Below, piece after piece: positions 1-8,846 of a stretch of DNA of 64,000 nt; positions within the stretch are counted from its first letter, which is position 1; the number at the start of each line of letters is the position of its first letter. The notes under the pieces were generated by a model that was not told the DNA's origin, made no database searches, and worked only from the letters and a program-made list of their open reading frames with translations. The stretch is from Cryomorphaceae bacterium (lineage in GTDB: Bacteria > Bacteroidota > Bacteroidia > Flavobacteriales > ECT2AJA-044): contig CP059070.1 in NCBI GenBank assembly GCA_017798125.1, forward strand, positions 1,984,001 through 2,048,000, given 5' to 3'. Position numbers and translations under genes: made by a program.

Positions 1-1782
1 GAGAAGAAGATAGAAGTGGAATCTGTACTGCCCGATGAGATTGAGGAATTCCCCTGGTCTGGACATTTAGGCATCCGACTGCTCGAAAAAGTGGTGCCGA
101 TCATCGAGAAGAGCAAAAGCACGTTAATCTTTACCAATACCCGCGCTCAAGCCGAGATTTGGTATCAACGCCTCTTGGCCGTCAAGCCAGAGCTTGCCGG
201 GCTCATGGCCATGCACCATGGCTCTATCGATAAACACTTGAGGCATTGGGTGGAGGATGCCATTCACGAAGAGCGGCTAAAGGCAGTCGTCTGCACGTCA
301 AGTTTGGACTTAGGGGTTGATTTTAGACCCGTGGAGACTATTGTGCAGATCGGGTCACCCAAGGGAGTCGGACGTTTTCTGCAACGCGCAGGAAGGAGCG
401 GGCACCGACCTGGAGCAACAAGCCATATTTATTTTGTCCCTACGAATTCGCTGGAGCTTATCGAAGCCAGTGCGTTGCGTTTTGCGATGCAACATCAGCT
501 CATTGAGCAGCGAACGCCTTATATCCGGTGTTTTGATGTTTTGACCCAATACCTGATCACATTGGCGGTATCCGAGGGCTTTGATCCGCAGGAGATCTAC
601 AGGGAAGTCAAGGCCACGCATTGCTACAACAGTATGGATCAGGAGGAATGGTCTTGGATACTTCGTTTTATCACGTCGGGTGGGGAGTCTCTGAATAGCT
701 ACAGCGAATTCAAGAAGGTGGAAATTGAGGACGGACGTTACGTGGTACGAAGCCGCAGAACCGCCATGCGGCATCGAATGTCCATCGGCACCATTGTGAG
801 CAGTGCAAATTTGACGGTTAAATTCAAGCGGGGCCCTCGCATAGGGTCCATAGAGGAGTGGTCTATCGGGAAGTTGAATCCAGGTGATGCCTTTCACTTC
901 GGGGGGCGGACATTAGAGCTTATTCGTATTGATGGCATGACTGCTGAGGTCAAGCTGTCCAAGAAGAAAAAGGCCAAGGTGCTTTCCTATATGGGAGGGA
1001 GGATGCCCTTGAGCAGTCAGATGTCCGAGGTGCTCAGGAAGCAACTGACCAAGGCGATTTCAGGGGGTGAGTTGGATATTGAATTAGAGACGCTTCAGCC
1101 CCTCATTGCTTTTCAAGCCCATCGGTCCGCGGTCCCTAGAGAAGATCAATTACTCATTGAGCACTTTGAAACACGGGACGGCCACCATTTGAGTGTATAT
1201 CCTTTTGAAGGGCGTATGGTCCATGAAGCTATGGCTGCATTATTGGCCTATCGAATTGGATTGCTTGAGCCCATCAGTTTTTCCATGGCCTACAGCGATT
1301 ACGGCTTTGAATTGCTGAGTGATCGGCCTATTCCCATTCAAGATATTTTGGACAATGACCTCTTTACGAGTCGAGGCCTTAGTCAGGATCTTCAGGCCAG
1401 TTTGAATAGCTCTGAACTGGCCACGCGGCAGTTCCGTGACGTGGCTCAAATTGCGGGTTTGGTTTGGCAGGGTTATCCCGGTCAGCCCGTGAAGCTCAAA
1501 CATCTTCAGAGCAGTACCAAGTTGTTTTTCAAGGTCTTTGAGGACTACGAGCCGGACAACTTATTGTTGCGTCAAGCCTTTGATGAGGTGTTCCAGTTTC
1601 AGTTGGAAGAAGCCCGACTTCATGAGGCCTTGGAGCGCATTGCGGGCCAAGAGTGGCTGATTCGAAATCCCGAAAAGCCCAGCCCTTTTGCCTTTCATTT
1701 GATGGTTGATCGATTGAGGGAAAGCATATCTTCCGAGACGTTGGAAGATCGCATCAAAAAAATGCAGGTACAATTCGCATGA
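1..1782 (+). CDS. Ligase-associated DEXH-box (Lhr-type) DNA helicase, 3' part
   Basis: The reading frame is open from base 1, so this gene starts before the window and its N-terminal ATPase half (Walker A, DEVH box) is not visible. What remains shows the second RecA-like helicase domain: motif IV (TLIFTNTRAQAE), motif V (VVCTSSLDLGVDF) and motif VI (QRAGRSGHRPG), followed by about 400 residues resembling the C-terminal part of Lhr-like helicases. The stop overlaps the next start by four bases (ATGA). The partner is a PdeM-type phosphoesterase, the arrangement known for the 'ligase-associated' helicase of bacterial DNA-damage response clusters that also carry an ATP-dependent DNA ligase. The ligase is not in view. 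Function as an ATP-driven 3'-5' DNA repair helicase is inferred from family. Confidence 0.9.
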   Translation, partial: EKKIEVESVLPDEIEEFPWSGHLGIRLLEKVVPIIEKSKSTLIFTNTRAQAEIWYQRLLAVKPELAGLMAMHHGSIDKHLRHWVEDAIHEERLKAVVCTSSLDLGVDFRPVETIVQIGSPKGVGRFLQRAGRSGHRPGATSHIYFVPTNSLELIEASALRFAMQHQLIEQRTPYIRCFDVLTQYLITLAVSEGFDPQEIYREVKATHCYNSMDQEEWSWILRFITSGGESLNSYSEFKKVEIEDGRYVVRSRRTAMRHRMSIGTIVSSANLTVKFKRGPRIGSIEEWSIGKLNPGDAFHFGGRTLELIRIDGMTAEVKLSKKKKAKVLSYMGGRMPLSSQMSEVLRKQLTKAISGGELDIELETLQPLIAFQAHRSAVPREDQLLIEHFETRDGHHLSVYPFEGRMVHEAMAALLAYRIGLLEPISFSMAYSDYGFELLSDRPIPIQDILDNDLFTSRGLSQDLQASLNSSELATRQFRDVAQIAGLVWQGYPGQPVKLKHLQSSTKLFFKVFEDYEPDNLLLRQAFDEVFQFQLEEARLHEALERIAGQEWLIRNPEKPSPFAFHLMVDRLRESISSETLEDRIKKMQVQFA

Positions 1783-2450
1783 GAACCGCTACCGTTGAAA
1801 TTCGAGGTGAGTTATTGGAATTACTTCCAGAAAAGGCTGTTTGGTGGGCGGGTCGTCACGCTCTCGTGCTCAGCGATACTCATTTTGGCAAGGTGACGCA
1901 TTTCCGAAGAAACGGGCTGTATGTGCCGTCCTCAGCTAAGCTAGAGACTATAAAACGTCTGGAATGGTTGATCGTCAAGTATCAACCTGAGACAGTCTTT
2001 GTGCTGGGTGACCTCTTTCATTCAGCCTCCAATGAGGAGACCCAAGATGTCATGGATTTGCTCGCGCGCCACCCAGAGATTCGTTTTGTAGTCGTTATTG
2101 GAAACCACGACCGACACCATGAACCACTTCTTGAAAAGCTGGGGTGGGAGTCTGTTTATGAATGGGAGGAGGGCCCGTTTACATTTGTGCATGAGCCTCA
2201 ATCAATAGATGGAAGGTATGTACTGGCTGGGCACATTCATCCTGCCGTAAGGCTGCAAGGAAAAGGCAGGCAACGATTAAAGAGGCCGTGCTTTCATTTC
2301 GGCGATATGCTAGGGGTGCTTCCCGCCTTTGGAGAATTCACGGGTACCTACGTCATTGAACCCCAGAAATCAGATACAATTGGGGTGTGTTTGGAAGATG
2401 AAATTTGGCTTATTTCTTCTGAATCACCGCTCGATGATGGGCTTGGCTGA
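1779..2450 (+). CDS. pdeM: Ligase-associated DNA damage response endonuclease/phosphoesterase PdeM
   Basis: A calcineurin-like metallophosphoesterase of 223 residues. The metal-binding motifs are all present: D33 and H35 in LSDTHFGK, GD at 77-78, GNHD at 108-111, and GHIH at 151-154. It overlaps the preceding Lhr-type helicase by four bases, so the two are almost certainly translated together. PdeM proteins occur with the ligase-associated helicase and an ATP-dependent ligase and are thought to process DNA ends in repair; the exact substrate is not shown by the sequence. The 3' end overlaps the convergent sulfotransferase gene by about 40 bases. Confidence 0.9.
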   Translation: MRTATVEIRGELLELLPEKAVWWAGRHALVLSDTHFGKVTHFRRNGLYVPSSAKLETIKRLEWLIVKYQPETVFVLGDLFHSASNEETQDVMDLLARHPEIRFVVVIGNHDRHHEPLLEKLGWESVYEWEEGPFTFVHEPQSIDGRYVLAGHIHPAVRLQGKGRQRLKRPCFHFGDMLGVLPAFGEFTGTYVIEPQKSDTIGVCLEDEIWLISSESPLDDGLG

Positions 2451-3543
2451 CCCTCCATGACTCTCCTCGAAGTAAGTATCTTAAAGACTTCATCCATAGT
2501 TTTTTAGCATCATTAATTGAAACTGATGCTTGAACATATTCTCCTTCTGTTTTTTCTGCCGAGTAATCGAAGAAGTCCAAGGCTTCACGCATGGATAGTT
2601 CAGGTATTCCGTAAACGGACGCAAAACGAGGATCTATTAGGGTGTTTAAGGACCCCTCAAAGAGATCCTGAGCCTTGTTGCTCACTTTTCGGTTGTTGGC
2701 GTTTTGAACGCTTTTATCGTCTCCGGTGGACCAAGTGGATATTCTTTTGACTTGCTTTCGGTACGGATTTTCCTCGTAAGATTTGCGCAGATCTTCTGCT
2801 GTTATATGATGAGGACTACAAAGCATGTTCAGTAATGCGCTTACCCTTGGAAAAGGATCGCCAACCAGATCTTCATATTTGACAAGGTGTACTCGGGGAT
2901 GTTCCCGGAAATTCCAATACAGGGCAACGTTTACCAGCCATGTGGCAGATGCAGTATACGGCCCCCATCCGCGGCGAAGCAGGCTATCGAGGACATACAA
3001 GGGGTGGCGAACCGTATAGATGAAGTGATGATCCGGATGAGTATCGAGCCAAAGATCAATGGCGTTCGCGTTTTGAGGCGTTTTCTCGAAGACCATCCCG
3101 TTTTTAGGCTTCTTCCGAAAGGCTAGAAAGCCGCGGGCAAAATCCTGAATCCAGGCGTTCAAATCGGGTGCCTCTTTAAAGCTATTGTTGAACTCGGTGT
3201 GGGACAATCCATAACCCGGAAGATGGTCGTATCGCGTGTGGATTCCGGTGGCCTTCAGTGTGGCAATATTGCTGGTGCGTTTGGGGTTGCGCTGAAATCG
3301 GCTGAAGTCGTAAAGCTCTCGATTGCAAAACAACTCCAATTCAGGGCCGCATGCCGCGAAAGGAGCGCTGTCGAGAAGATCGGCCAGTAGCGTGCTGCCC
3401 GAACTTGGCGAGTTGCCCAGAAGTATCAGTTGTTGTCTATCTTCACCCACGAAATCCAAAAGTAGAGAATTGGCCCTTACCCGTAATGCGAATCTGGTGA
3501 ATACCGCTCTGTCCTTTGCAGGGGCGGGCTTGGGCTTTGTCAA
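2410..3543 (-). CDS. Sulfotransferase family protein
   Basis: A PAPS-dependent sulfotransferase-like protein. The 5'-phosphosulfate-binding loop is visible as GNSPSSGSTLLADLLDSAP and a 3'-phosphate-binding segment as YTVRHPLYVLDSLLRRGWG. The product would transfer sulfate from PAPS to a glycan or other hydroxyl, or be a structural relative. The ATG at 3543 lies inside the oppositely oriented flippase gene. An internal GTG at MGEDRQQLILLGN (about 3453) would remove the overlap, because the conserved domain begins right after it. The head-to-head flippase suggests a role in decorating an exported polysaccharide, but this is inference. The 3' end overlaps pdeM. Confidence 0.8.
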   Translation of the reverse strand: MTKPKPAPAKDRAVFTRFALRVRANSLLLDFVGEDRQQLILLGNSPSSGSTLLADLLDSAPFAACGPELELFCNRELYDFSRFQRNPKRTSNIATLKATGIHTRYDHLPGYGLSHTEFNNSFKEAPDLNAWIQDFARGFLAFRKKPKNGMVFEKTPQNANAIDLWLDTHPDHHFIYTVRHPLYVLDSLLRRGWGPYTASATWLVNVALYWNFREHPRVHLVKYEDLVGDPFPRVSALLNMLCSPHHITAEDLRKSYEENPYRKQVKRISTWSTGDDKSVQNANNRKVSNKAQDLFEGSLNTLIDPRFASVYGIPELSMREALDFFDYSAEKTEGEYVQASVSINDAKKLWMKSLRYLLRGESWRVSQAHHRAVIQKK

Positions 3544-4939
3544 TCAGGTGGTCCTAATGGCGGGTTTCTTCTCGCCCGAAGAGCTCGGTTTAACGCGCGT
3601 TCTTTTTCAATCGGGAACCCTATTGGCTCAGTTCATGGTTTTTGGAACCAATCCCCTGGTCATTCGATTCTATCGGGCCGATGCACCTCCTGTGCTTCGA
3701 AATCTTCGATTGGCTTCGGCCAGTATTTTGGCTTTTGGCGCGTTGATTTCAGTATTGCTGCTCTGGGTGTTTCAAAAGCCATTCATTGCCTTCTACGTGG
3801 AGAAATCTGCCTTGTTTGCAACCTACGCATATTGGGCTGTACCCTTGGCCTTAGGATTGGCCGTTTTTCAACTGCTAGCCGCATGGGCGCAGTCTGCGCA
3901 GCGATCTGTTTTGGAAACAGGGCTGAAGGAAGTGGGATTGCGCTTGCTGATCACGATAGGCATCTCCGCGTATTTGTTTGATTGGGTGTCTTTCGAAGTT
4001 TTTGTTGGGTACTACGCCTGGATCCCGATGATCACCGCCTTGGCCCTTGGTGCAGCACTGTGGCCCCGAAAGACGGTGTCGCGTGATCAAGAGGAGGAAA
4101 GTGCCATTCCCTGGAAAGTCTACTTGCGTTTTTCCGCCTATAACGTCTTATCGAGGGCCAGTAACTTCATTACGTTGACCATTGACGTCCTATTCCTGGG
4201 GGCCTTGGTAGGGCTGGAGGCCGTAGCGGTGTATTCGATTGCAACCTATCTCGTAGGTTTCATGATGATTCCCTATCGCGCCTTGCAAAAGGTGGCTTTT
4301 CCAAGAGTGGCCCGCTGGTGGCAGGACAAGGACAAAGCGTCGATTCAAAAATTATACGGAGAAACCGCGAATGGACTCCTTTTTTGGAGCGGGACTATAT
4401 TCGTCGGTCTTTCCCTGTGCTTGCCTTGGTTTAACGCGTATTTAGGACCGGAGTACGCGGGTGTAGGTTTGGTCTTCAGTATTTTCGGACTGGGCCGCTT
4501 GGTAGAAATGATTACCAGCATCAATAGGGGTATACTGCGCAACTCTCCATTATTTCGATTCGAAACGCTCTATTCTTTGATATTCATGGGTACTCTGATC
4601 GGTTTGGACCTTTGGTTGATCCCCGTTTTTGAAGAGCTCGGGGCCGGCCGAGGAGTTGAAGGAGCGGCATGGGGGAGCGCCGGAGCATTCCTGCTGTTCA
4701 ACACCTTGATTAGTAGCACTTTGTTTTTTGCCTACGGCATGATGCCTTTTCGCCCGCAGCAGCTCATACTGGCCGTTTGGCTTTTCCTGAGTTGGTTCCT
4801 TTTACCCCGTTGGAGCCCTACAGATCAGATCTTGCTGGATACGTTTATCCGAGCGGCCATATTTGGGCTCTCAGCCATTGGAATCTTCATGTACTGGTAT
4901 CAAAAAAAGGCCAACCGCGATTGGCTGACCTTAAAATGA
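3470..4939 (+). CDS. Polysaccharide flippase (Wzx/MATE-like membrane protein)
   Basis: About 489 residues, strongly hydrophobic throughout, with roughly 12-14 predicted membrane segments and the pattern of the polysaccharide biosynthesis/oligosaccharide flippase (MOP) superfamily. Such proteins turn lipid-linked glycans across the inner membrane. The frame is open from an ATG at 3323, but that start would lie deep in the opposite sulfotransferase gene and add a non-hydrophobic tail. I chose the TTG at 3470 because the first membrane segment (VNTALSFAGAGLGFVNQVV) follows it directly. The first later ATG (3557) would cut that segment in half. A copy of the short CATCG palindrome family sits at about 4722-4743. 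The start is uncertain, the family assignment is firm. Confidence 0.8.
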   Translation: MALTRNANLVNTALSFAGAGLGFVNQVVLMAGFFSPEELGLTRVLFQSGTLLAQFMVFGTNPLVIRFYRADAPPVLRNLRLASASILAFGALISVLLLWVFQKPFIAFYVEKSALFATYAYWAVPLALGLAVFQLLAAWAQSAQRSVLETGLKEVGLRLLITIGISAYLFDWVSFEVFVGYYAWIPMITALALGAALWPRKTVSRDQEEESAIPWKVYLRFSAYNVLSRASNFITLTIDVLFLGALVGLEAVAVYSIATYLVGFMMIPYRALQKVAFPRVARWWQDKDKASIQKLYGETANGLLFWSGTIFVGLSLCLPWFNAYLGPEYAGVGLVFSIFGLGRLVEMITSINRGILRNSPLFRFETLYSLIFMGTLIGLDLWLIPVFEELGAGRGVEGAAWGSAGAFLLFNTLISSTLFFAYGMMPFRPQQLILAVWLFLSWFLLPRWSPTDQILLDTFIRAAIFGLSAIGIFMYWYQKKANRDWLTLK

Positions 4940-4955
4940 TTTTGTGGGAGTGGGC

Positions 4956-5441
4956 TTATTTGCCTAGCCAAGAACGAAGCATCCAGTGATCCTTTTCCAT
5001 GTCCTTGGTATATTCCTGAAGGAGGGTAACGGTACCCGTGTCTCCGTTGTTTGCCGCGATTTCCGTGGCTTCCACAAAGTAGCCGAGCATTTCTTCGAAA
5101 TCAGCCAAGATCTCACTGGCCATTTCTCGTGATTCCGTATTTGGTGATGCCTCGGCAATGCTTGCGTGCTCCAGATAATCACTGAAATTGCTCAGTGGCG
5201 TACCGCCAAAAATGCGAATACGTTCTGCGATTTCATCAATGTGCTCAACCGCTTTGGTGTAGTACACTTCGAAGTTCTCATGCAAGTCGAAAAAATCATC
5301 GCCAACAACGTTCCAGTGAAAGTTGCGAAGCTTTTGGTAGTGCATTTGATAGTTCGCGAGTACGGCATTTAGGCCGCCAATAATGGCATTGCTTTCTTCA
5401 GAGTTAAAGCCGAGACGGTTGCTGGTTGATGTATTCATCAC
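4956..5441 (-). CDS. dps: Dps family ferritin-like DNA-protecting protein
   Basis: 161 residues, the normal length for Dps. The ferroxidase signature is clear: the segment LRNFHWNVVGDDFFDLHENF followed by helix VEHIDEIAERIRIFGG matches the inter-subunit iron site of Dps (His in HWNV, Asp/Glu in DLHENFE). Dps dodecamers store iron, consume hydrogen peroxide and may coat DNA in stress. It is a single gene, convergent with the flippase, and separated from its upstream neighbour by 135 bases in which no clear promoter was recognised. Confidence 0.93.
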   Translation of the reverse strand: MMNTSTSNRLGFNSEESNAIIGGLNAVLANYQMHYQKLRNFHWNVVGDDFFDLHENFEVYYTKAVEHIDEIAERIRIFGGTPLSNFSDYLEHASIAEASPNTESREMASEILADFEEMLGYFVEATEIAANNGDTGTVTLLQEYTKDMEKDHWMLRSWLGK

Positions 5442-5576
5442 ATATCGTGTTTTAAAGATTATGGATTCAGTTTTAACGCTCTACGAAGGTCGTGATTCTT
5501 TGGGGTTGTGCCATAGAAAAATCATTATGATATCCAATCAAGTATAGGTAATCTCAATATAGCTTCTTCTATTAAC

Positions 5577-5990
5577 TCAAGGTAGGCAACTCCCTTTGGC
5601 GGTCCACCAGGGGTGAAGCTCCATGACGAGTCTTCCGGCCTGAATCATGGGGTCCATGGATTCTAGTTCGCGTGCTTCCTCAACTGTTCCAACGTCAAAA
5701 ATGATTATGCCTCGGAGGTCGGTGTCGTCTCCCATGGGGCCCACCATGGCAATCTTTCCTTCCTCGGCGAGGCGATTGAAATGGGCGAGGTGACCTTCTT
5801 GTAAAGTGGCGGCCGTGGCGGAATCATGATCGCGATTCGGCCCGGCTTTCAGCAGGCAAAGGACGTAGCTTTTCATGATGTAGGTAGTGTCGCCTTCCTC
5901 GAGTTCGAATTCACGAGGAGGCTGCTGGGCCATCGCGCCGTAGGCGCAAAACATAAAAAGTAGGAGTGTGGTTAGTAGCTTCATATCCAA
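5577..5990 (-). CDS. Exported YciI-like protein
   Basis: 137 residues. Residues 1-21 form a signal peptide (hydrophobic core LLTTLLLFMFCAYGAMA, cleavage before QQPP). The mature part matches the YCII domain: a ferredoxin-like fold with the segment HLAHFNRLAEEGKIAMVGPMGDDTD and a GIIIFDV strand. Function of the family is mostly unknown; some members are dehalogenase- or isomerase-like. The stretch coding the signal peptide contains a perfect member of the short palindrome family (5931-5952), giving the residues CAYGAMA. Confidence 0.8.
   Translation of the reverse strand: MDMKLLTTLLLFMFCAYGAMAQQPPREFELEEGDTTYIMKSYVLCLLKAGPNRDHDSATAATLQEGHLAHFNRLAEEGKIAMVGPMGDDTDLRGIIIFDVGTVEEARELESMDPMIQAGRLVMELHPWWTAKGSCLP
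5931..5952 (+). repeat. Short palindrome family, copy 1 (C:G stem variant)
   Basis: CATCG-C-GCC-GTA-GGC-G-CAAAA. A 5-bp stem GCGCC/GGCGC with a 3-nt loop and conserved flanks CATC and CAAAA. It lies inside the coding region for a signal peptide on the opposite strand. See the finding on this repeat family. Confidence 0.7.
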
Positions 5991-6029
5991 GGCTTCAGAT
6001 TTTAGAGAAAATTCGAATATTATTGCAAC

Positions 6030-6662
6030 ATGAGCAACGAGATTGAAGAGATCTTTCCGACCCTGAACGACGAAGAGCTGCGCGAGCAGTTAAGGAATGA
6101 ATGCACCGTTCGGCAGATTCCTGCCGGAACGACGCTAATGGAAATGGGCCAATATGTCAAGGCGATTCCCTTGATTACATCGGGCCGTGTGAAGGTATTC
6201 CGAGAAGACGATGATGGGCACGAGCTTTTCTTGTACTATTTGGAACCCGGAGAAGGTTGCGCCATGAGCTTCGCTTGCACGCTTCACGACCAAACCTCGC
6301 AGGTGAAGGCTGTTGCCATGGAGGATACAGAGTTTATTTCCGTTCCCGTCACCTTGATGCCGGAATGGATGAGTAGGTTTAAATCGTGGTATCGCTTTGT
6401 GATTGAAACCTATCAAGATCGTTTTGAAGAGTTGCTGAAGACCTTGGATAGTATTGCCTTTCATCGAATGGATGAACGTTTGATTCAATATCTGCAGAAA
6501 AACGCTAAGGTATTGGAAACAAAGGTTTTAAAGCTGTCGCATCAAGAGGTGGCCTATGAGCTAAATACCTCGCGGGAGGTGATCTCACGCCTCTTGAAAA
6601 AGATGGAAAAGGACGGCATGGTGCTGCTTGGGCGCAATCGAATTGAGCTCCTGTCTATTTAA
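6030..6662 (+). CDS. Crp/Fnr family transcriptional regulator
   Basis: 210 residues: a cyclic-nucleotide-binding-like beta-barrel (about residues 20-120, with ITSGRVKVFREDDDGHELFLYYLEPGE) and a C-terminal winged helix (LSHQEVAYELNTSREVISRLLKKMEKDG). No cysteine cluster of the Fnr type is seen at the N-terminus, so an iron-sulfur sensor is unlikely. It heads the sulfur island. Four downstream promoters carry a CRP-like palindrome GTRAC-N4-GTYAC at class II activator distance, so this protein is the likely activator, perhaps sensing sulfide, persulfide or redox state. That link is inference. TATTATTG ends four bases before the ATG and may be its -7 element. Confidence 0.9.
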   Translation: MSNEIEEIFPTLNDEELREQLRNECTVRQIPAGTTLMEMGQYVKAIPLITSGRVKVFREDDDGHELFLYYLEPGEGCAMSFACTLHDQTSQVKAVAMEDTEFISVPVTLMPEWMSRFKSWYRFVIETYQDRFEELLKTLDSIAFHRMDERLIQYLQKNAKVLETKVLKLSHQEVAYELNTSREVISRLLKKMEKDGMVLLGRNRIELLSI

Positions 6663-6665
6663 GCC

Positions 6666-6710
6666 GTGACTTTGGTTACTGAGTTCAGGCGTCCGCGAGT
6701 TCTACCTTTG
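6666..6710 (+). promoter_or_regulatory. CRP-like operator plus -7 element for SulP
   Basis: GTGAC-TTTG-GTTAC at 6666-6679, followed by TACCTTTG at 6703-6710, a Bacteroidota -7 element. The palindrome centre is 30.5 bases before the -7 element, which puts it near -42 from the expected start of transcription. No TTG -33 element is present at the usual place, as expected for an activator-dependent promoter. The ATG of the permease follows 18 bases later. Confidence 0.65.
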
Positions 6711-6728
6711 CCGTAAATTAGCGTCGCT

Positions 6729-8459
6729 ATGAACCCCAAGTCCTTTATTCCCATACTCGAATGGTTGCCTCGCTACAAGCGGGAAGACTTGCGCGGTGAC
6801 ATCTCAGCAGGCTTAACCGTGGGAGTAATGCTCATTCCTCAGGGGATGGCGTATTCCATGTTGGCTGGTCTACCACCAATCTACGGACTTTACGCATCAA
6901 CTATCCCACTGATCCTCTACGCGATTTTTGGAACAAGCCGTCAACTGGCGGTGGGTCCGGTGGCTATGGTAGCCCTTCTTATTTCATCCGGGGTAGGAGC
7001 TATTGCGCCTGTGGGTAGCGATGAATTCATCGGATTGGCGATTTTGCTGGCCTTTATGGTTGGGGTGCTTCAGTTTTCCCTGGGATTGTTTCGTTTGGGT
7101 TTTCTGGTCAATTTCTTATCTCATCCCGTCATTTCAGGTTTCACGAGTGCCGCTGCATTAATTATTGGCTTGAGCCAACTCAAGCACCTACTGGGCATTG
7201 ACATTCCTCGTAGCAACTATATTCATGAAATACTGATCAATGCTGGTCAGAACATTCAGCACGTGCACGTGCCCACACTTCTTCTGGGCGTCGTAGCGAT
7301 TGGGCTGATGATTGGCTTAAAGAGAATCAATCGACGCATTCCTGGTCCACTCGTGGTCGTATCCCTTGGAATTGGCCTGGTGTCCCTGTTCAAATGGGAT
7401 CAGGGAGGGATGAAGATCGTCCGAGAAGTGCCGAGCGGATTACCGGACATTCAACTTATGGCGATGGATTGGGCGGCCATAAACCAACTCATGCCTATCG
7501 CGCTGACCATTGCACTGGTCGGGTTCATGGAATCGATTGCCGTAGCCAAGGCCATTCAGGCCAAACACAAGGATTATGAAGTAGTTCCAAACCAGGAGCT
7601 CATTGGCCTCGGTTTGGCCAATATTGGAGGTGCGCTTTTCCAGGCTTTTCCAACAACGGGTGGATTTTCCCGTACCGCGGTAAATGATCAGGCAGGTGCG
7701 CGTACAGGCTTAGCCAGTATCATCAGCGCCGTTCTCATCATTCTGACCTTGCTGTTCCTTACGCCTCTTTTTTACTACTTGCCCAAAGCCATCCTCGCAA
7801 GCATCATTATGGTCGCCGTCTTTGGTCTGATTGATTTTAAAGAGGCCCGGTACTTGTGGCGGACGGACAAGCGCGACTTTGCGATGTTGGCGGTGACCTT
7901 TGGAGCAACCTTGGTCCTGGGTATTGAAGAGGGAATTGGAATTGGTGTTCTGTTGAGCCTCGGGGTTGTGATTCACCGTGTAGCTTATCCACATATGGCT
8001 CGTGAAGGCCAGTTACCGGGTACGCAGAAGTTTCGCAACATTGAACGTTATTCTGAAGTGGAGGACGACCCGGAAATGCTGATTGTGCGATTAGACGCCC
8101 GTCTTTTCTTTGCAAACACCAATTACTTTCTTGATCGGTTGACGCGATGGGAACGAGAGAAATCGAATACCCTGAAGGTGGTCATCCTCAATGCTAAACC
8201 CATCAACGGGTTGGATTCCACCGGAGTGCACACCTTGCATGACATGGCTGAAAGCTATCGAGAACGAGGTATTCAATTCTACATTTGCGGCCTAAAAGGT
8301 CCATTGCGGGATGTCGTTCATCGTTCGGGTTTGGTGGATCAAATTGGAAAGGAGAACTTTTTCTTTGATTTACGTGATGCGGTAAACCACTACCGCGGAG
8401 AGCAAGATCGAGTATCTGCAGAAGTCGTCATGCAAACCAACACCGACGAAAATGCCTAA
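6729..8459 (+). CDS. SulP family anion permease with STAS domain
   Basis: 576 residues. The N-terminal 430 residues hold the SulP transporter core with about 12-14 membrane segments, including the family signature near the start (GLTVGVMLIPQGMAYSMLAG, LPPIYGLYAS). The C-terminus is a STAS domain with the typical NAKPINGLDSTGVHTL segment. SulP proteins move sulfate, bicarbonate or related anions. In this setting it may take up sulfate or release sulfate/sulfite produced by sulfide oxidation; direction and substrate are inferred from neighbours only. The next gene (DUF202) overlaps its end by eight bases. Confidence 0.92.
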   Translation: MNPKSFIPILEWLPRYKREDLRGDISAGLTVGVMLIPQGMAYSMLAGLPPIYGLYASTIPLILYAIFGTSRQLAVGPVAMVALLISSGVGAIAPVGSDEFIGLAILLAFMVGVLQFSLGLFRLGFLVNFLSHPVISGFTSAAALIIGLSQLKHLLGIDIPRSNYIHEILINAGQNIQHVHVPTLLLGVVAIGLMIGLKRINRRIPGPLVVVSLGIGLVSLFKWDQGGMKIVREVPSGLPDIQLMAMDWAAINQLMPIALTIALVGFMESIAVAKAIQAKHKDYEVVPNQELIGLGLANIGGALFQAFPTTGGFSRTAVNDQAGARTGLASIISAVLIILTLLFLTPLFYYLPKAILASIIMVAVFGLIDFKEARYLWRTDKRDFAMLAVTFGATLVLGIEEGIGIGVLLSLGVVIHRVAYPHMAREGQLPGTQKFRNIERYSEVEDDPEMLIVRLDARLFFANTNYFLDRLTRWEREKSNTLKVVILNAKPINGLDSTGVHTLHDMAESYRERGIQFYICGLKGPLRDVVHRSGLVDQIGKENFFFDLRDAVNHYRGEQDRVSAEVVMQTNTDENA

Positions 8460-8766
8460 GAATCCACCTGTACGCGATGATTTAATCCTAAGGGACTACT
8501 TGGCCATTGACCGAACACGTTTAGCCAACCAACGCACGTTATTGTCCTTTTTTAGAAGCGGCTTGTACCTCTTCGTCACTGCCGTGGCCGTGGACAGAGT
8601 TCCCATGTTAGAAGACCTCAAGTGGTTGACCGCAGTCATGTGGGCCTTGGGCGTTGGCGTGATGCTCATTGGACTGATCAATTACCTTTTGATGCGAAGA
8701 AAGATCCTTCGTGCCTATCGCATTAGCGAAGAAGCGGCGGAAAAACTCGCCGAAGAAGACTCCTGA
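8452..8766 (+). CDS. DUF202 (YidH-like) small membrane protein
   Basis: 104 residues. An N-terminal DRTRLANQRTLLSFFRSGLYL segment followed by two to three hydrophobic helices matches the DUF202/YidH family of small inner-membrane proteins of unknown role. It overlaps the SulP gene by eight bases and is surely co-translated. The tight coupling suggests it acts with the permease, but no reaction can be assigned. Confidence 0.8.
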   Translation: MPKNPPVRDDLILRDYLAIDRTRLANQRTLLSFFRSGLYLFVTAVAVDRVPMLEDLKWLTAVMWALGVGVMLIGLINYLLMRRKILRAYRISEEAAEKLAEEDS

Positions 8767-8771
8767 ACATC

Positions 8772-8815
8772 GTAACATTCATCACGTTCAGGTATGATAA
8801 TCATCAGTATTTTTG
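8772..8815 (+). promoter_or_regulatory. CRP-like operator plus -7 element for the first MBL-rhodanese gene
   Basis: GTAAC-ATTC-ATCAC at 8772-8785 (one mismatch to GTRAC-N4-GTYAC) and TATTTTTG at 8808-8815. Centre-to-element distance is 29.5 bases, as at the two sister promoters at 10322 and 11426. The operator sits inside a 7-bp inverted repeat CCTGAAC (8762-8768) / GTTCAGG (8786-8792), which could be a weak terminator of the preceding operon or part of the site. Confidence 0.6.
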
Positions 8816-8846
8816 TACCGTCTTTAGAAGTTAAAGAAGTATTCCT

